A DNA stretch of 32,152 nt, taken from NCBI GenBank assembly GCA_002696025.1, contig NZQU01000017.1, forward strand, positions 1 through 32,152, written 5' to 3'. Source of the DNA: Crocinitomicaceae bacterium. Lineage in GTDB: Bacteria > Bacteroidota > Bacteroidia > Flavobacteriales_D > Crocinitomicaceae. The notes beneath the pieces are model-generated. The model was not told the origin of the DNA. It was given only the letters and a program-made list of their open reading frames with translations, and did not search any database. Positions 25,292-32,152 of the stretch are shown piece by piece (position 1 is the first letter of the stretch; every line of letters starts with the position of its first letter). The translations under genes were made by a program, and so were the position numbers.

Positions 25292-27718
25292 TTATTTTTT
25301 CCAAAATTTCCACCAAGGCTGCTTTTTTTCTTCTTCTTGGTAATAACCTTGTACATAACCATAACCACCATAACCGTAGCCATAGCCATAACCACCATAA
25401 CCATAGCCATAACCATAACCCTTTCCACCATAGGTTCCATTTAATAAAATAGCCATATTAGGCAGTCTTTTTTCTTGGTGTAATTCTGAAGATATATTTA
25501 ACATCCTTCTAGGTAACTGGTGAGCTCTTACAACATATATAACTGAATCAGCAAATTTAGATATCAATAAAGTGTCTGTTACGATTCCAACTGGAGCGGT
25601 GTCAACAACAATATAATCATATCTTTTTCCCAATTCATCAAACATATAATCAACCCTATCCATCATTAATAATTCCGAAGGGTTTGGAGGGATATCTCCA
25701 GAAGGTAGAAGATCTACATTATCATTTATATCACTTGTATATATTATTTCATCTAAAGTCATGGACTCATCAACAATGAAATTGGTAACCCCTTTAGATC
25801 TATCAGTTTCAAGGTACTCTTCCAATTTAGGTGCACGTAAATCCATTCCCAAAACAAGAACTTTTTTACCAGATAAGGCAAGAGATAATGAAAAGTTTAC
25901 TGTTGTAAATGATTTTCCTTCTCGAGCAACTGTTGAAGTAATGAAAATAAACTTTCCTTTATCAGTAGTAGGACCTAGAATGAAATCAACATTTGTTCTA
26001 AGCGACCTAAATGCTTCAGAAATTGCAGTTTTACTCCCCTTAGTAACAACTATTTGGGTGTTTTTTTCTCCCAATGGTATGTTTCCAATATATGGTAATT
26101 TTTTCTTTTCAATATCCGATTTTGAATATACCTTATCGTATAAAAGTTCTTTAACATATATATACAAAATTGATAGTGCTATTGCCAAAGAAATGGCACC
26201 AAAATAAATAAATGACTTTTTAGGAGAAATTACACTTCCTGAAGAAAAGGCTGGGTCTACAACTTTGGCATTTCCAACACCAACAGCAAGAGCTATTTGA
26301 GTTTCTTCTCTTTTTTGAAGTAAATAAAGGTAGAGAGATTCTTTTATCTCTTGTTGTCTAATAATTGATCTAAATTCTTTTTCGTTTTTTGGAGTTTTAG
26401 ATAGATTAACAAGAACTCTTTTTTCTTCTTCCTCTAATTCTGATAGTTTTTTATTATTTGAATTGATTAAATTATTAATACTGTTGTTAATATTAAGTTT
26501 AAGCTCAACTATTCTATTGGTTAAATTAACAACTATAGGGTTTTTTAATGTAGTTGTTTTTAACTCTTCAATACGCTCTAGAACAAGATTATTATGCCTT
26601 TCTATTGTTCTTTCAATAGAATTGTCAGCCAAACCAAGATTAATAGGTATTAAATCATTAGGACCATCATTTTGCTTGATATGATCAAGCATCATATTAC
26701 TTAATTCAAGCTCTGTGTTTGCCTGAACAATACTTCTTCTTAAGTCTAAATTTCCTGAAATATTTGTTTTGGCTTCAAATTCAATATCAACTAGACTGTT
26801 ATAATCTTTATATTTTTTTGCTGAATCCTCTACGTTTCCAAGCTCATCAGATATCACATCTATTCTACCTGATATAAAATCAGAGGTGTTTTTAGAAATT
26901 AAATTTTTATCATTGATTGCATCTTTATTGTATTCATCAATTAGTTGGTTGATGATATCAACAGCCTTTTCTTTAGATTGATTTTGAAGATTAATTCTTA
27001 GCATAGTTGATGCATTTCCAAATTGCTCAACTGATAATTTCGATAAATTTTTATTAACAGCAACATCTAGAGGGACCACGTTAATTTGATATTTACGCTC
27101 TACTAGTTTAGACGAAAAATTAGATGCTTTTAAAATTCTATATTTTACACCTTTTTTATTAAATAAAATCCATTTATTAAATGGTATTCTTTTTATGATT
27201 TTACCATTACCATCCTCCATTTGAACCATGCCGGTATCAGTAACATTAACTAAATACTTGACATTTACATTTTTAAGCAATGAATCTCCTACATTAAATT
27301 CTATTAATATTGGTGATTTATCATAAATTTCTCTTTTAGTGAAACCTGTGACATTACCAATAGCAAAATATTCCTTTTGTAAATCTAATTTCCGAACTAC
27401 TTTTTTCATCAAACGACGAGAAAGAAAAACAGACCTTTCATTTTCAACAGAATTCCCATCATTAAAAATCGACAAATCTTCAAATGCAGATGTTTCTGAC
27501 ATACCAGACCCCCCTTTTTGATTATTTTTAATCATTACAGTAGCCTTTGCCTCATATAACGGAACCGTGTATCTTAGATAGATATACGAAACAAAAAGAC
27601 AGATGATTGTTAAAATTAAAAACAATGTCCAATGAGAAAGATATTTGAAAAATAAATCTCTAAAATTTGATCTACCTATATCTTCAATTGATATTTTTTT
27701 ATCATCAATATCCTCCAT
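25292..27718 (-). CDS. wzc: Wzc-like polysaccharide co-polymerase and tyrosine autokinase
   Basis: An 808-residue fused Wzz/BY-kinase. Transmembrane helix 1 is about 31-49 and helix 2 about 501-522, enclosing a coiled-coil-rich periplasmic domain. The cytoplasmic kinase has Walker A (VAREGKSFTT, about 596-605), Walker A' (VLVLGMDLRAP, near 620) and Walker B (YIVVDTAP, near 702). The tail is an exceptional Tyr/Gly run (about 764-790) with 13 tyrosines, made of near-identical nine-residue GY units, followed by EEEKK and WWKFWKK. The tyrosine cluster is the expected autophosphorylation site controlling polymer length and export. The start overlaps the wza stop by one base. Confidence 0.95.
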   Translation of the reverse strand: MEDIDDKKISIEDIGRSNFRDLFFKYLSHWTLFLILTIICLFVSYIYLRYTVPLYEAKATVMIKNNQKGGSGMSETSAFEDLSIFNDGNSVENERSVFLSRRLMKKVVRKLDLQKEYFAIGNVTGFTKREIYDKSPILIEFNVGDSLLKNVNVKYLVNVTDTGMVQMEDGNGKIIKRIPFNKWILFNKKGVKYRILKASNFSSKLVERKYQINVVPLDVAVNKNLSKLSVEQFGNASTMLRINLQNQSKEKAVDIINQLIDEYNKDAINDKNLISKNTSDFISGRIDVISDELGNVEDSAKKYKDYNSLVDIEFEAKTNISGNLDLRRSIVQANTELELSNMMLDHIKQNDGPNDLIPINLGLADNSIERTIERHNNLVLERIEELKTTTLKNPIVVNLTNRIVELKLNINNSINNLINSNNKKLSELEEEEKRVLVNLSKTPKNEKEFRSIIRQQEIKESLYLYLLQKREETQIALAVGVGNAKVVDPAFSSGSVISPKKSFIYFGAISLAIALSILYIYVKELLYDKVYSKSDIEKKKLPYIGNIPLGEKNTQIVVTKGSKTAISEAFRSLRTNVDFILGPTTDKGKFIFITSTVAREGKSFTTVNFSLSLALSGKKVLVLGMDLRAPKLEEYLETDRSKGVTNFIVDESMTLDEIIYTSDINDNVDLLPSGDIPPNPSELLMMDRVDYMFDELGKRYDYIVVDTAPVGIVTDTLLISKFADSVIYVVRAHQLPRRMLNISSELHQEKRLPNMAILLNGTYGGKGYGYGYGYGGYGYGYGYGGYGYVQGYYQEEEKKQPWWKFWKK

Positions 27719-28509
27719 TATTTTAAAATTAAATTAAGAGCAGTAAGAATTAAAGAAATACTTGATAAAATAGGAAGATAAATCTGACTGTAACTAGATG
27801 AGTTTATTTTAGCACGGTTAGGGGAAACATAAATTACATCATTCTGTTGTAAAAAATAAAACTGAGATGAGAAAAAGTCTTTTGATGTTAAGTCAATAAG
27901 AAATTCTTTCCTCACTCCATTAACCTCTCTAATTAAAACAATCTTTTTTCTTTCAGCGGTAATATTTAAATCACCAGCAATGGCAATGGCTTCAATCAAA
28001 GATATTTTTTCGTTAGGCACAGAAATTGTTCCAGGTCTTCTAACATCACCTAAGACTGTTACTTTAAAATTAATTATTTGAATTAATACAATTGGCTCTT
28101 TTATATATTCACTTAATTTACTTTCAATTTCATCTTCAAGATCATTTCTTTTTTTTCCATGAGCCAATATTTTCCCAATAAATGGAAGCTCAATAAAACC
28201 ATTTTGATCAACTAAAAATCCATTTTTAGAAGCAACACCAGAACTGTAAGTTACGGTTGTTTTATTATTTTGAATAGCTGGAGTAAACAATTTTGTAGCT
28301 TCTTCATTTGCAGTAGTTAACATGACTTCTAACATGTCATTTTTTTGAATAACAGGAAAATAAGAAGAATGAAGCTCAGAGGTAGAATCTATAAATTCAC
28401 CTTGAAAATACAATACCTCTTCAGCCTTCTTACAAGAATTAAAGAAAAATGAACAAAGAACTGTGATTAACAATGTTACTAAAAAACTGCTTTTTTTTAT
28501 AAAATTCAT
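27718..28509 (-). CDS. wza: Wza-like outer-membrane polysaccharide export lipoprotein
   Basis: A 263-residue protein with a lipoprotein signal (MNFIKKSSFLVTLLITVLC, lipobox FNSC with Cys about 26). A polysaccharide-export domain (about 50-150, including NDMLEVML and GFIELPFIGKILAHGK) and a SLBB domain (VLGDVRRPGTISVPNEKISLIEAI) follow, with a hydrophobic C-terminal helix (about 243-262). The ATG at 28509 is preferred over an in-frame GTG at 28527 because it gives a normal signal peptide and avoids overlap with the upstream gene. It should form the outer-membrane polysaccharide channel with Wzc below. It lies 10 bases after the sugar transferase gene. Confidence 0.9.
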   Translation of the reverse strand: MNFIKKSSFLVTLLITVLCSFFFNSCKKAEEVLYFQGEFIDSTSELHSSYFPVIQKNDMLEVMLTTANEEATKLFTPAIQNNKTTVTYSSGVASKNGFLVDQNGFIELPFIGKILAHGKKRNDLEDEIESKLSEYIKEPIVLIQIINFKVTVLGDVRRPGTISVPNEKISLIEAIAIAGDLNITAERKKIVLIREVNGVRKEFLIDLTSKDFFSSQFYFLQQNDVIYVSPNRAKINSSSYSQIYLPILSSISLILTALNLILK

Positions 28510-28519
28510 CTTATTGTAT

Positions 28520-29596
28520 TTATGCACTACGTCTTCCTCTAAAAATTATTTTATAAATAGCCTTAAAAAAATAAATCAAATCATTAAAATACGGCCTCCT
28601 AATCTTATCCCTAAGGTATTGTGTCTCAGCATTTAAAACATCTTCTTTGGTGACACCTAAATCAAGAGCTACATAAGGAGGAATACAACCAGGCTTCATT
28701 TGCAAACGTATGCTTCTTAATTCATCGGGTATACTATCAAAGTAAACCTGACTTACGGGTCTAACACCAACCAATTTCATTTCACCTCTTAAAACATTAT
28801 ATATTTGAGGTATTTCATCAATCCAGTATTTTCTCATGATTTTCCCCCATCTTGAAGTACGAAAATCATCTTTAATTTTCCCTTTACTATTATAACCATT
28901 AGTCTTTATAATGTAATCATGGATAAATTCAGAATATGGATGCATTGTTCTAAATTTATAAACACCAATGATTTTCCCTTTTTTTCCAACTCTATTCATT
29001 TTAAAAATAGGACCATAGCTTGGCTTTATTTTTAGTGGTTCTCTTGTTTTTTTTGCAATAAAATAATGTTTGTTATTAATTGGTTTACAATCTATAATCT
29101 CAAAACCACAATAAACCAATCTACCAAGTATTTCAGCCTTAGAGACTATTCTATTACGACCACTGGTAAGTAAAAAATATATCTTTTTTAAACCCCATAA
29201 TCTTGGAGTTACTCTAGAAAGCATAAAAACGTAAATTCTATAAATCCAACCTATAACTGGAAGTTTAAACATCCATTGTTTTTTTCTCCAATCGCTTAAA
29301 GTTTCTACAACTCCAAAATAAGAACTACCATAAGTTAAATTACTGTAAACATTATTAAAATGCTTGTTAATATACCTAATGTCATTAATCTGATCTAAAT
29401 CAATATAGACCTCACTATCATTACCTAATTCAAGGGATTTAACAAGATTGGTAAAGAAATTATTTTGAAAATTATCAACAGTCTTCCCTTTATTATTTTT
29501 ATTAATAATAGATCTTAACTGAAGAATTGCATCCTCCTCATTTGAAATAGCATGATAATCTTGCTTTTTCAATAAACCTTCATCTTCTTTGCTCAT
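28520..29596 (-). CDS. Initiating sugar transferase with atypical N-terminal region
   Basis: A 358-residue protein whose C-terminal half is a bacterial sugar-transferase (phosphoglycosyl transferase) domain: GPIFKMNRVGKKGK (195-208), VYKFRTM (212-218), DDFRTSRWGKIMRK (243-256), the catalytic Asp260-Glu261 dyad in IDEIPQ, LVGVRPVSQ (275-283) and KPGCIPPY. It would load the first sugar phosphate onto undecaprenyl phosphate. The usual four-helix N-terminus is absent. Instead there is a soluble stretch, one hydrophobic segment (113-128) and a block (152-183, AEILGRLVYCGFEIIDC then NKHYFIAKK) resembling the end of a SAM-methyltransferase fold. It heads the operon with wza and wzc. The sugar is unknown. 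Confidence 0.85.
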   Translation of the reverse strand: MSKEDEGLLKKQDYHAISNEEDAILQLRSIINKNNKGKTVDNFQNNFFTNLVKSLELGNDSEVYIDLDQINDIRYINKHFNNVYSNLTYGSSYFGVVETLSDWRKKQWMFKLPVIGWIYRIYVFMLSRVTPRLWGLKKIYFLLTSGRNRIVSKAEILGRLVYCGFEIIDCKPINNKHYFIAKKTREPLKIKPSYGPIFKMNRVGKKGKIIGVYKFRTMHPYSEFIHDYIIKTNGYNSKGKIKDDFRTSRWGKIMRKYWIDEIPQIYNVLRGEMKLVGVRPVSQVYFDSIPDELRSIRLQMKPGCIPPYVALDLGVTKEDVLNAETQYLRDKIRRPYFNDLIYFFKAIYKIIFRGRRSA

Positions 29597-29698
29597 TTAA
29601 AAAATATTTATTTTTAATTATGACAAAATAATATAATAATTAATCCTTTAAATATACGTTAATGCTTAAATATAGTTGTCTTTTTATGAACTTTATTC

Positions 29699-29722
29699 AT
29701 TTCAAAATTATAGTTTTGAAAT
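29699..29722. promoter_or_regulatory. 9-bp palindrome over the -7 element of the methyltransferase gene
   Basis: ATTTCAAAA (29699-29707) and TTTTGAAAT (29714-29722) are a perfect inverted repeat with a 6-base loop. Embedded is TAGTTTTG (29711-29718), a full TAnnTTTG -7 match for the gene at 29760. A third TTTCAAAA lies at 29743-29750. The layout suggests an operator blocking RNA polymerase, or a hairpin. No good -33 box is visible. Confidence 0.4.
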
Positions 29723-29759
29723 ACGAAACATTAAATTTTTAGTTTCAAAAACCAAACTA

Positions 29760-30458
29760 ATGAAACAAATAAAAAATATCATTTTAAAATTCCCACAAAT
29801 ATATCTTTATTATAAAAAACTCACCTATATTTTTTTAGCTTTTTCATCTGGAACGAAAGAAAAAAACATTTTTCAAGAAGCATCTACTACAGAATACGAT
29901 AGACACCCTGATCTATTTAATTTTTTAAAATCTAGATATAGTGACAAGCAAATTAAAATCCTTTCATTTGGATGTTCTTCTGGTGAAGAATGCATTAGTT
30001 TAAATAAGTATTTACCCAATGCATCTATTTTAGGTGTTGATATTAATAAAAAAAGCCTTGCAAAAGCAGAAAAAATTAATAGCAATAAAAATATCATCTA
30101 TAAATATTGTGAGCCAAAAGACATCTATAATCTTGGTGAATTTGATGTTGTTCTAGCAATCTCTGTATTATGTAAACATCCTGAAGCTGAATATTTAAAT
30201 AATCTTTCAAAAATTTATCCTTTCAAAAGGTATGAAGACATGGTTCATAAATTAGACTCCGTTGTAAAGCAAGAAGGCTTGCTAATTATAAGAAGTTCAA
30301 ACTACATATTTTCTGACACTAAAACATCAAATAATTACCAACTTATTAAAAATAATAATGCTAGAAAGTCTAAAGCATTTCCTAAATTTAACTCTCAAGG
30401 ATTAAAAAAAACAGACTACTTTGAAAACAAAGAAATATTTAAAAAAAATATAACTTAA
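29760..30458 (+). CDS. Class I SAM-dependent methyltransferase
   Basis: A 232-residue protein with a Rossmann-like SAM site: motif I ILSFGCSSGEE (about 68-78), the acidic end of strand 2 LGVDINKKSL (about 92-101), and FDVVLAISVLCKHPEAEY as the motif IV region. The GCSSGEE form resembles CheR-like methyltransferases, but the CheR N-terminal domain is missing. The ATG at 29760 is preferred over an in-frame TTG at 29676 because that start precedes the -7 element and adds a tail with no family support. It is divergent from the exopolysaccharide operon, so modification of a glycan or lipid is plausible but unproven. Confidence 0.75.
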   Translation: MKQIKNIILKFPQIYLYYKKLTYIFLAFSSGTKEKNIFQEASTTEYDRHPDLFNFLKSRYSDKQIKILSFGCSSGEECISLNKYLPNASILGVDINKKSLAKAEKINSNKNIIYKYCEPKDIYNLGEFDVVLAISVLCKHPEAEYLNNLSKIYPFKRYEDMVHKLDSVVKQEGLLIIRSSNYIFSDTKTSNNYQLIKNNNARKSKAFPKFNSQGLKKTDYFENKEIFKKNIT

Positions 30459-30500
30459 GTTGAATTTATTTAAGGCAACTTATCGTTTATTATTTCGTTT
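30456..30500 (+). terminator. Possible terminator after the methyltransferase
   Basis: TAAGTTG (30456-30462, starting at the stop codon) pairs with CAACTTA (30476-30482) across a 13-base loop, followed by a T-rich stretch with two copies of TCGTTTATTA (30483-30492 and 30495-30504). The stem is AT-rich and short, so it is only a candidate. Confidence 0.35.
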
Positions 30501-30550
30501 ATTACATAGAGTTTAAGCCTGAATTTGTTCATAAGTCATATGGTATATTT

Positions 30551-30582
30551 TTTGGCTTATGCTAATTTTTAAGTTACATTTG
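30551..30582 (+). promoter_or_regulatory. Bacteroidota-type promoter for the repeat surface protein
   Basis: TTTG (30551-30554), 20 bases, then TACATTTG (30575-30582): both boxes match the consensus fully with the same N20 spacing as the rpmB promoter. The predicted start is near 30588, giving a leader of about 37 bases to the ATG at 30625. Confidence 0.75.
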
Positions 30583-30624
30583 TATATAATGTGTTTTAGT
30601 ATTTATTTTGATAACAAATTAAGT

Positions 30625-32152
30625 ATGGTAAAATCAATTGTCTTTGTTTTTTCAATTCTGATATTTTTTGTATTTAATTCAACAGCACAAACAACTGAGA
30701 TTAAAGGAGCGCAGTGCAATACAACGATTTCATCTGGAGGATCTAATATTTATGCCAAATCAGTATCCGGTGCCAACAAATACAGATTTATCATCATGCA
30801 TACAATTGGTGGTGTTCCCACCCAAGATACCGTTATTAGAAATAACAATCTTCTTAGATTGACATGGATTCCTTGTGCCAGTTACAATAAAACATTTAAC
30901 ATTGCAGTTTCATGGTCAAATGATGGGGGGGCAACTTACAGCCCACATGGGGATACATGTGGAATTACAACGCCATCCATACCAGTAACAAAATTAGGTA
31001 ATTCATATTGTGATTTAACTATCGCTTCAACAGGAACAAATATTTATGCCAAAACTGTTGCCCTAAGTGATGAATATAAATTCAGCATTTATGATTCGTC
31101 TGGTGTTTTTATAGAAGATATTATTTCTTCTGATCGAATTTTCAGATTAAATGAAATGACTTCGCCTGGACATCCTGTTTTTAATTTTAAGTATAAAGTA
31201 ATTGTTGACACAAGACAGTGTGGTGATGTTTTTACAGGAAATTATGGTGATACTTGCTTTTTAATATTACCTGCCATACCGACTCAACTTCAAAATGGAT
31301 ATTGTAATGATTCGGTTGCTTCTCAAGATTCTAAAATTTATTGTGAGAGTGTAGGGGGAACAACTACTTATAGGTTTTTTATTACAGATGACCTTGTAAG
31401 CCCAACATTTTCAACTTTTACAGATCAACCCACTAATTTTTTTAAATTTTCTGATATTGCTTCAGGAGCTCATCCAATTGCTGCTCAGCAATATTATGTT
31501 TGGGTTCAAACTGAACAAGGTAATAATGGTGTCTTTGGACCTACTGGTGATACATGTGGAATTGTTTTATCTATTGCTGCTCCTGAAATTGAATCTGTTT
31601 ACAGATATGACAATAGTTCATATGACTTTTCTATTTGTGGAGGAACAAGTATTAATTACTTCAAACAAGATACTATTTTTTGTGAAGAAATTCCAAATGC
31701 AGAAGATTATGAATTTAAAATTGTTGGTATTTTAACTTGCACTGGCTCTAACATTCAATCTCTTACAGATAATACGGGAATTTCAACCTACAATGGTGTT
31801 ACTATGAAAGATTTTAACAATGGACTTGGACCATCAACAAATCCACTTCAAAGAAAGTCTAGATATGGTCAAACATATTTTATTCAAGCAAGAGCCAAAA
31901 TCAATGGCGTCTTTGGAGATTATGGTCCTGTTTGTACAATTACGACTGAATCTCAACCAACAACCAAACTAAGACCTGCGTATTGTGGTTCAACAGTTAC
32001 ACAAATGAGTACTAATATCTACGCAAACTCAGTTACTTATGCTACTACATATCAATGGGAAGTTATAGGGGCAGGTGGAACCGTTGACAATTCTTCATCT
32101 CCACTTTCAACCACAGGAACACTTTTTAAATTTAGTGACCTTGTTAGCCTTG
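30625..32152 (+). CDS. Secreted cysteine-paired repeat protein, probable adhesin (3' truncated by window end)
   Basis: The frame from ATG 30625 stays open for 509 codons to the end of the window. A signal peptide (MVKSIVFVFSILIFFVFNSTAQ) is followed by tandem beta-rich domains. Each begins with a cysteine (codons at 30715, 31009, 31303, 31636, 31984), then a motif such as TNIYAKSV, an aromatic Y-x-F strand, and closes with GDYGDTC-like segments (Cys codons at 30958, 31255, 31555, 31933). The first two units are exactly 98 residues, the next two about 111 and 116. Two conserved cysteines per unit suggest one disulfide each. Such repeats are, from memory, typical of large type IX-secreted surface proteins in Flavobacteriales; the C-terminal sorting domain is outside the window. 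In-frame upstream ATGs at 30559 and 30589 give no signal peptide. Confidence 0.85.
   Translation, partial: MVKSIVFVFSILIFFVFNSTAQTTEIKGAQCNTTISSGGSNIYAKSVSGANKYRFIIMHTIGGVPTQDTVIRNNNLLRLTWIPCASYNKTFNIAVSWSNDGGATYSPHGDTCGITTPSIPVTKLGNSYCDLTIASTGTNIYAKTVALSDEYKFSIYDSSGVFIEDIISSDRIFRLNEMTSPGHPVFNFKYKVIVDTRQCGDVFTGNYGDTCFLILPAIPTQLQNGYCNDSVASQDSKIYCESVGGTTTYRFFITDDLVSPTFSTFTDQPTNFFKFSDIASGAHPIAAQQYYVWVQTEQGNNGVFGPTGDTCGIVLSIAAPEIESVYRYDNSSYDFSICGGTSINYFKQDTIFCEEIPNAEDYEFKIVGILTCTGSNIQSLTDNTGISTYNGVTMKDFNNGLGPSTNPLQRKSRYGQTYFIQARAKINGVFGDYGPVCTITTESQPTTKLRPAYCGSTVTQMSTNIYANSVTYATTYQWEVIGAGGTVDNSSSPLSTTGTLFKFSDLVSL

Noticed and set aside
25270..25452. Plus-strand ORF rich in His-Asn, looking like a metal-binding peptide
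   Set aside because: It is the antisense shadow of the Gly-Tyr repeat tail of wzc (GGTTAT repeats read backwards give CAT/AAC codons); no promoter or independent support.
30530..30561. CATAAG/CTTATG inverted repeat over the -33 box of the repeat protein promoter
   Set aside because: Six-base arms with a 20-base spacer are expected by chance in such AT-rich DNA.
30668..31735. Short plus-strand ORFs at 30668-30862 and 31457-31735
   Set aside because: They are out of frame inside the continuous repeat-protein frame that is open from 30625 to the window end.

Overview
The window reads as a chromosomal segment of a Gram-negative, strongly AT-rich Bacteroidota, most likely a flavobacterium-like marine or freshwater lineage (order Flavobacteriales; I cannot fix the family). 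The evidence is: the rpmB-rpmG-DUF4295-ftsY cluster, a HU-CCDC81/SPOR protein, a carboxypeptidase-regulatory-domain TonB receptor, kdsB (Kdo, hence LPS), Wzc/Wza-type capsule export, and several promoters with the Bacteroidota -7 element TAnnTTTG. No IS element, prophage, CRISPR array, tRNA or rRNA was seen. Gene density is very high, and no gene-free stretch reaches 300 bases.

Layout. 1-2398 (+): the end of an ABC-2 exporter ATPase, its permease, and a Ppx/GppA phosphatase. 2414-4062 (-): bL28, bL33, a 50-residue DUF4295 protein, an intrinsic terminator, then ftsY. 4150-8661 (-): cinA and rlmD (overlapping), a YjjG-like HAD phosphatase, a small membrane protein and upp. 8725-15291 (-): an apparent four-gene operon of RND adaptor, RND pump, TolC-like channel and a membrane-anchored transglutaminase-like protein. 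15292-15586: the longest intergenic region, with a 12-bp inverted repeat. 15587-17345: an unrecognised 180-aa protein (+), then a PaaI-like thioesterase and ispE (-). 17404-25289 (+): accA, a TonB receptor, kdsB, a HU/SPOR envelope protein, a secreted C1 peptidase and a CstB-like persulfide dioxygenase. 25292-29596 (-): an exopolysaccharide operon (initiating sugar transferase, Wza, Wzc with a Tyr/Gly-rich tail), with a divergent methyltransferase at 29760. 30625-end (+): a secreted repeat protein that runs off the window.

Functionally this is mostly housekeeping (ribosome and targeting, isoprenoid, fatty-acid and LPS precursors, pyrimidine salvage) plus envelope functions (efflux, exopolysaccharide, TonB uptake, surface repeat protein). 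I do not see a clear-cut new defence or mobile system. The items most worth following up are the repeat protein at the right edge, the transglutaminase-like gene coupled to an RND efflux operon, an RlmD homologue lacking all four iron-sulfur cysteines, a recurring promoter layout with very short leaders, the sugar transferase with an unusual N-terminus, and the palindromic intergenic region near 15.45 kb.
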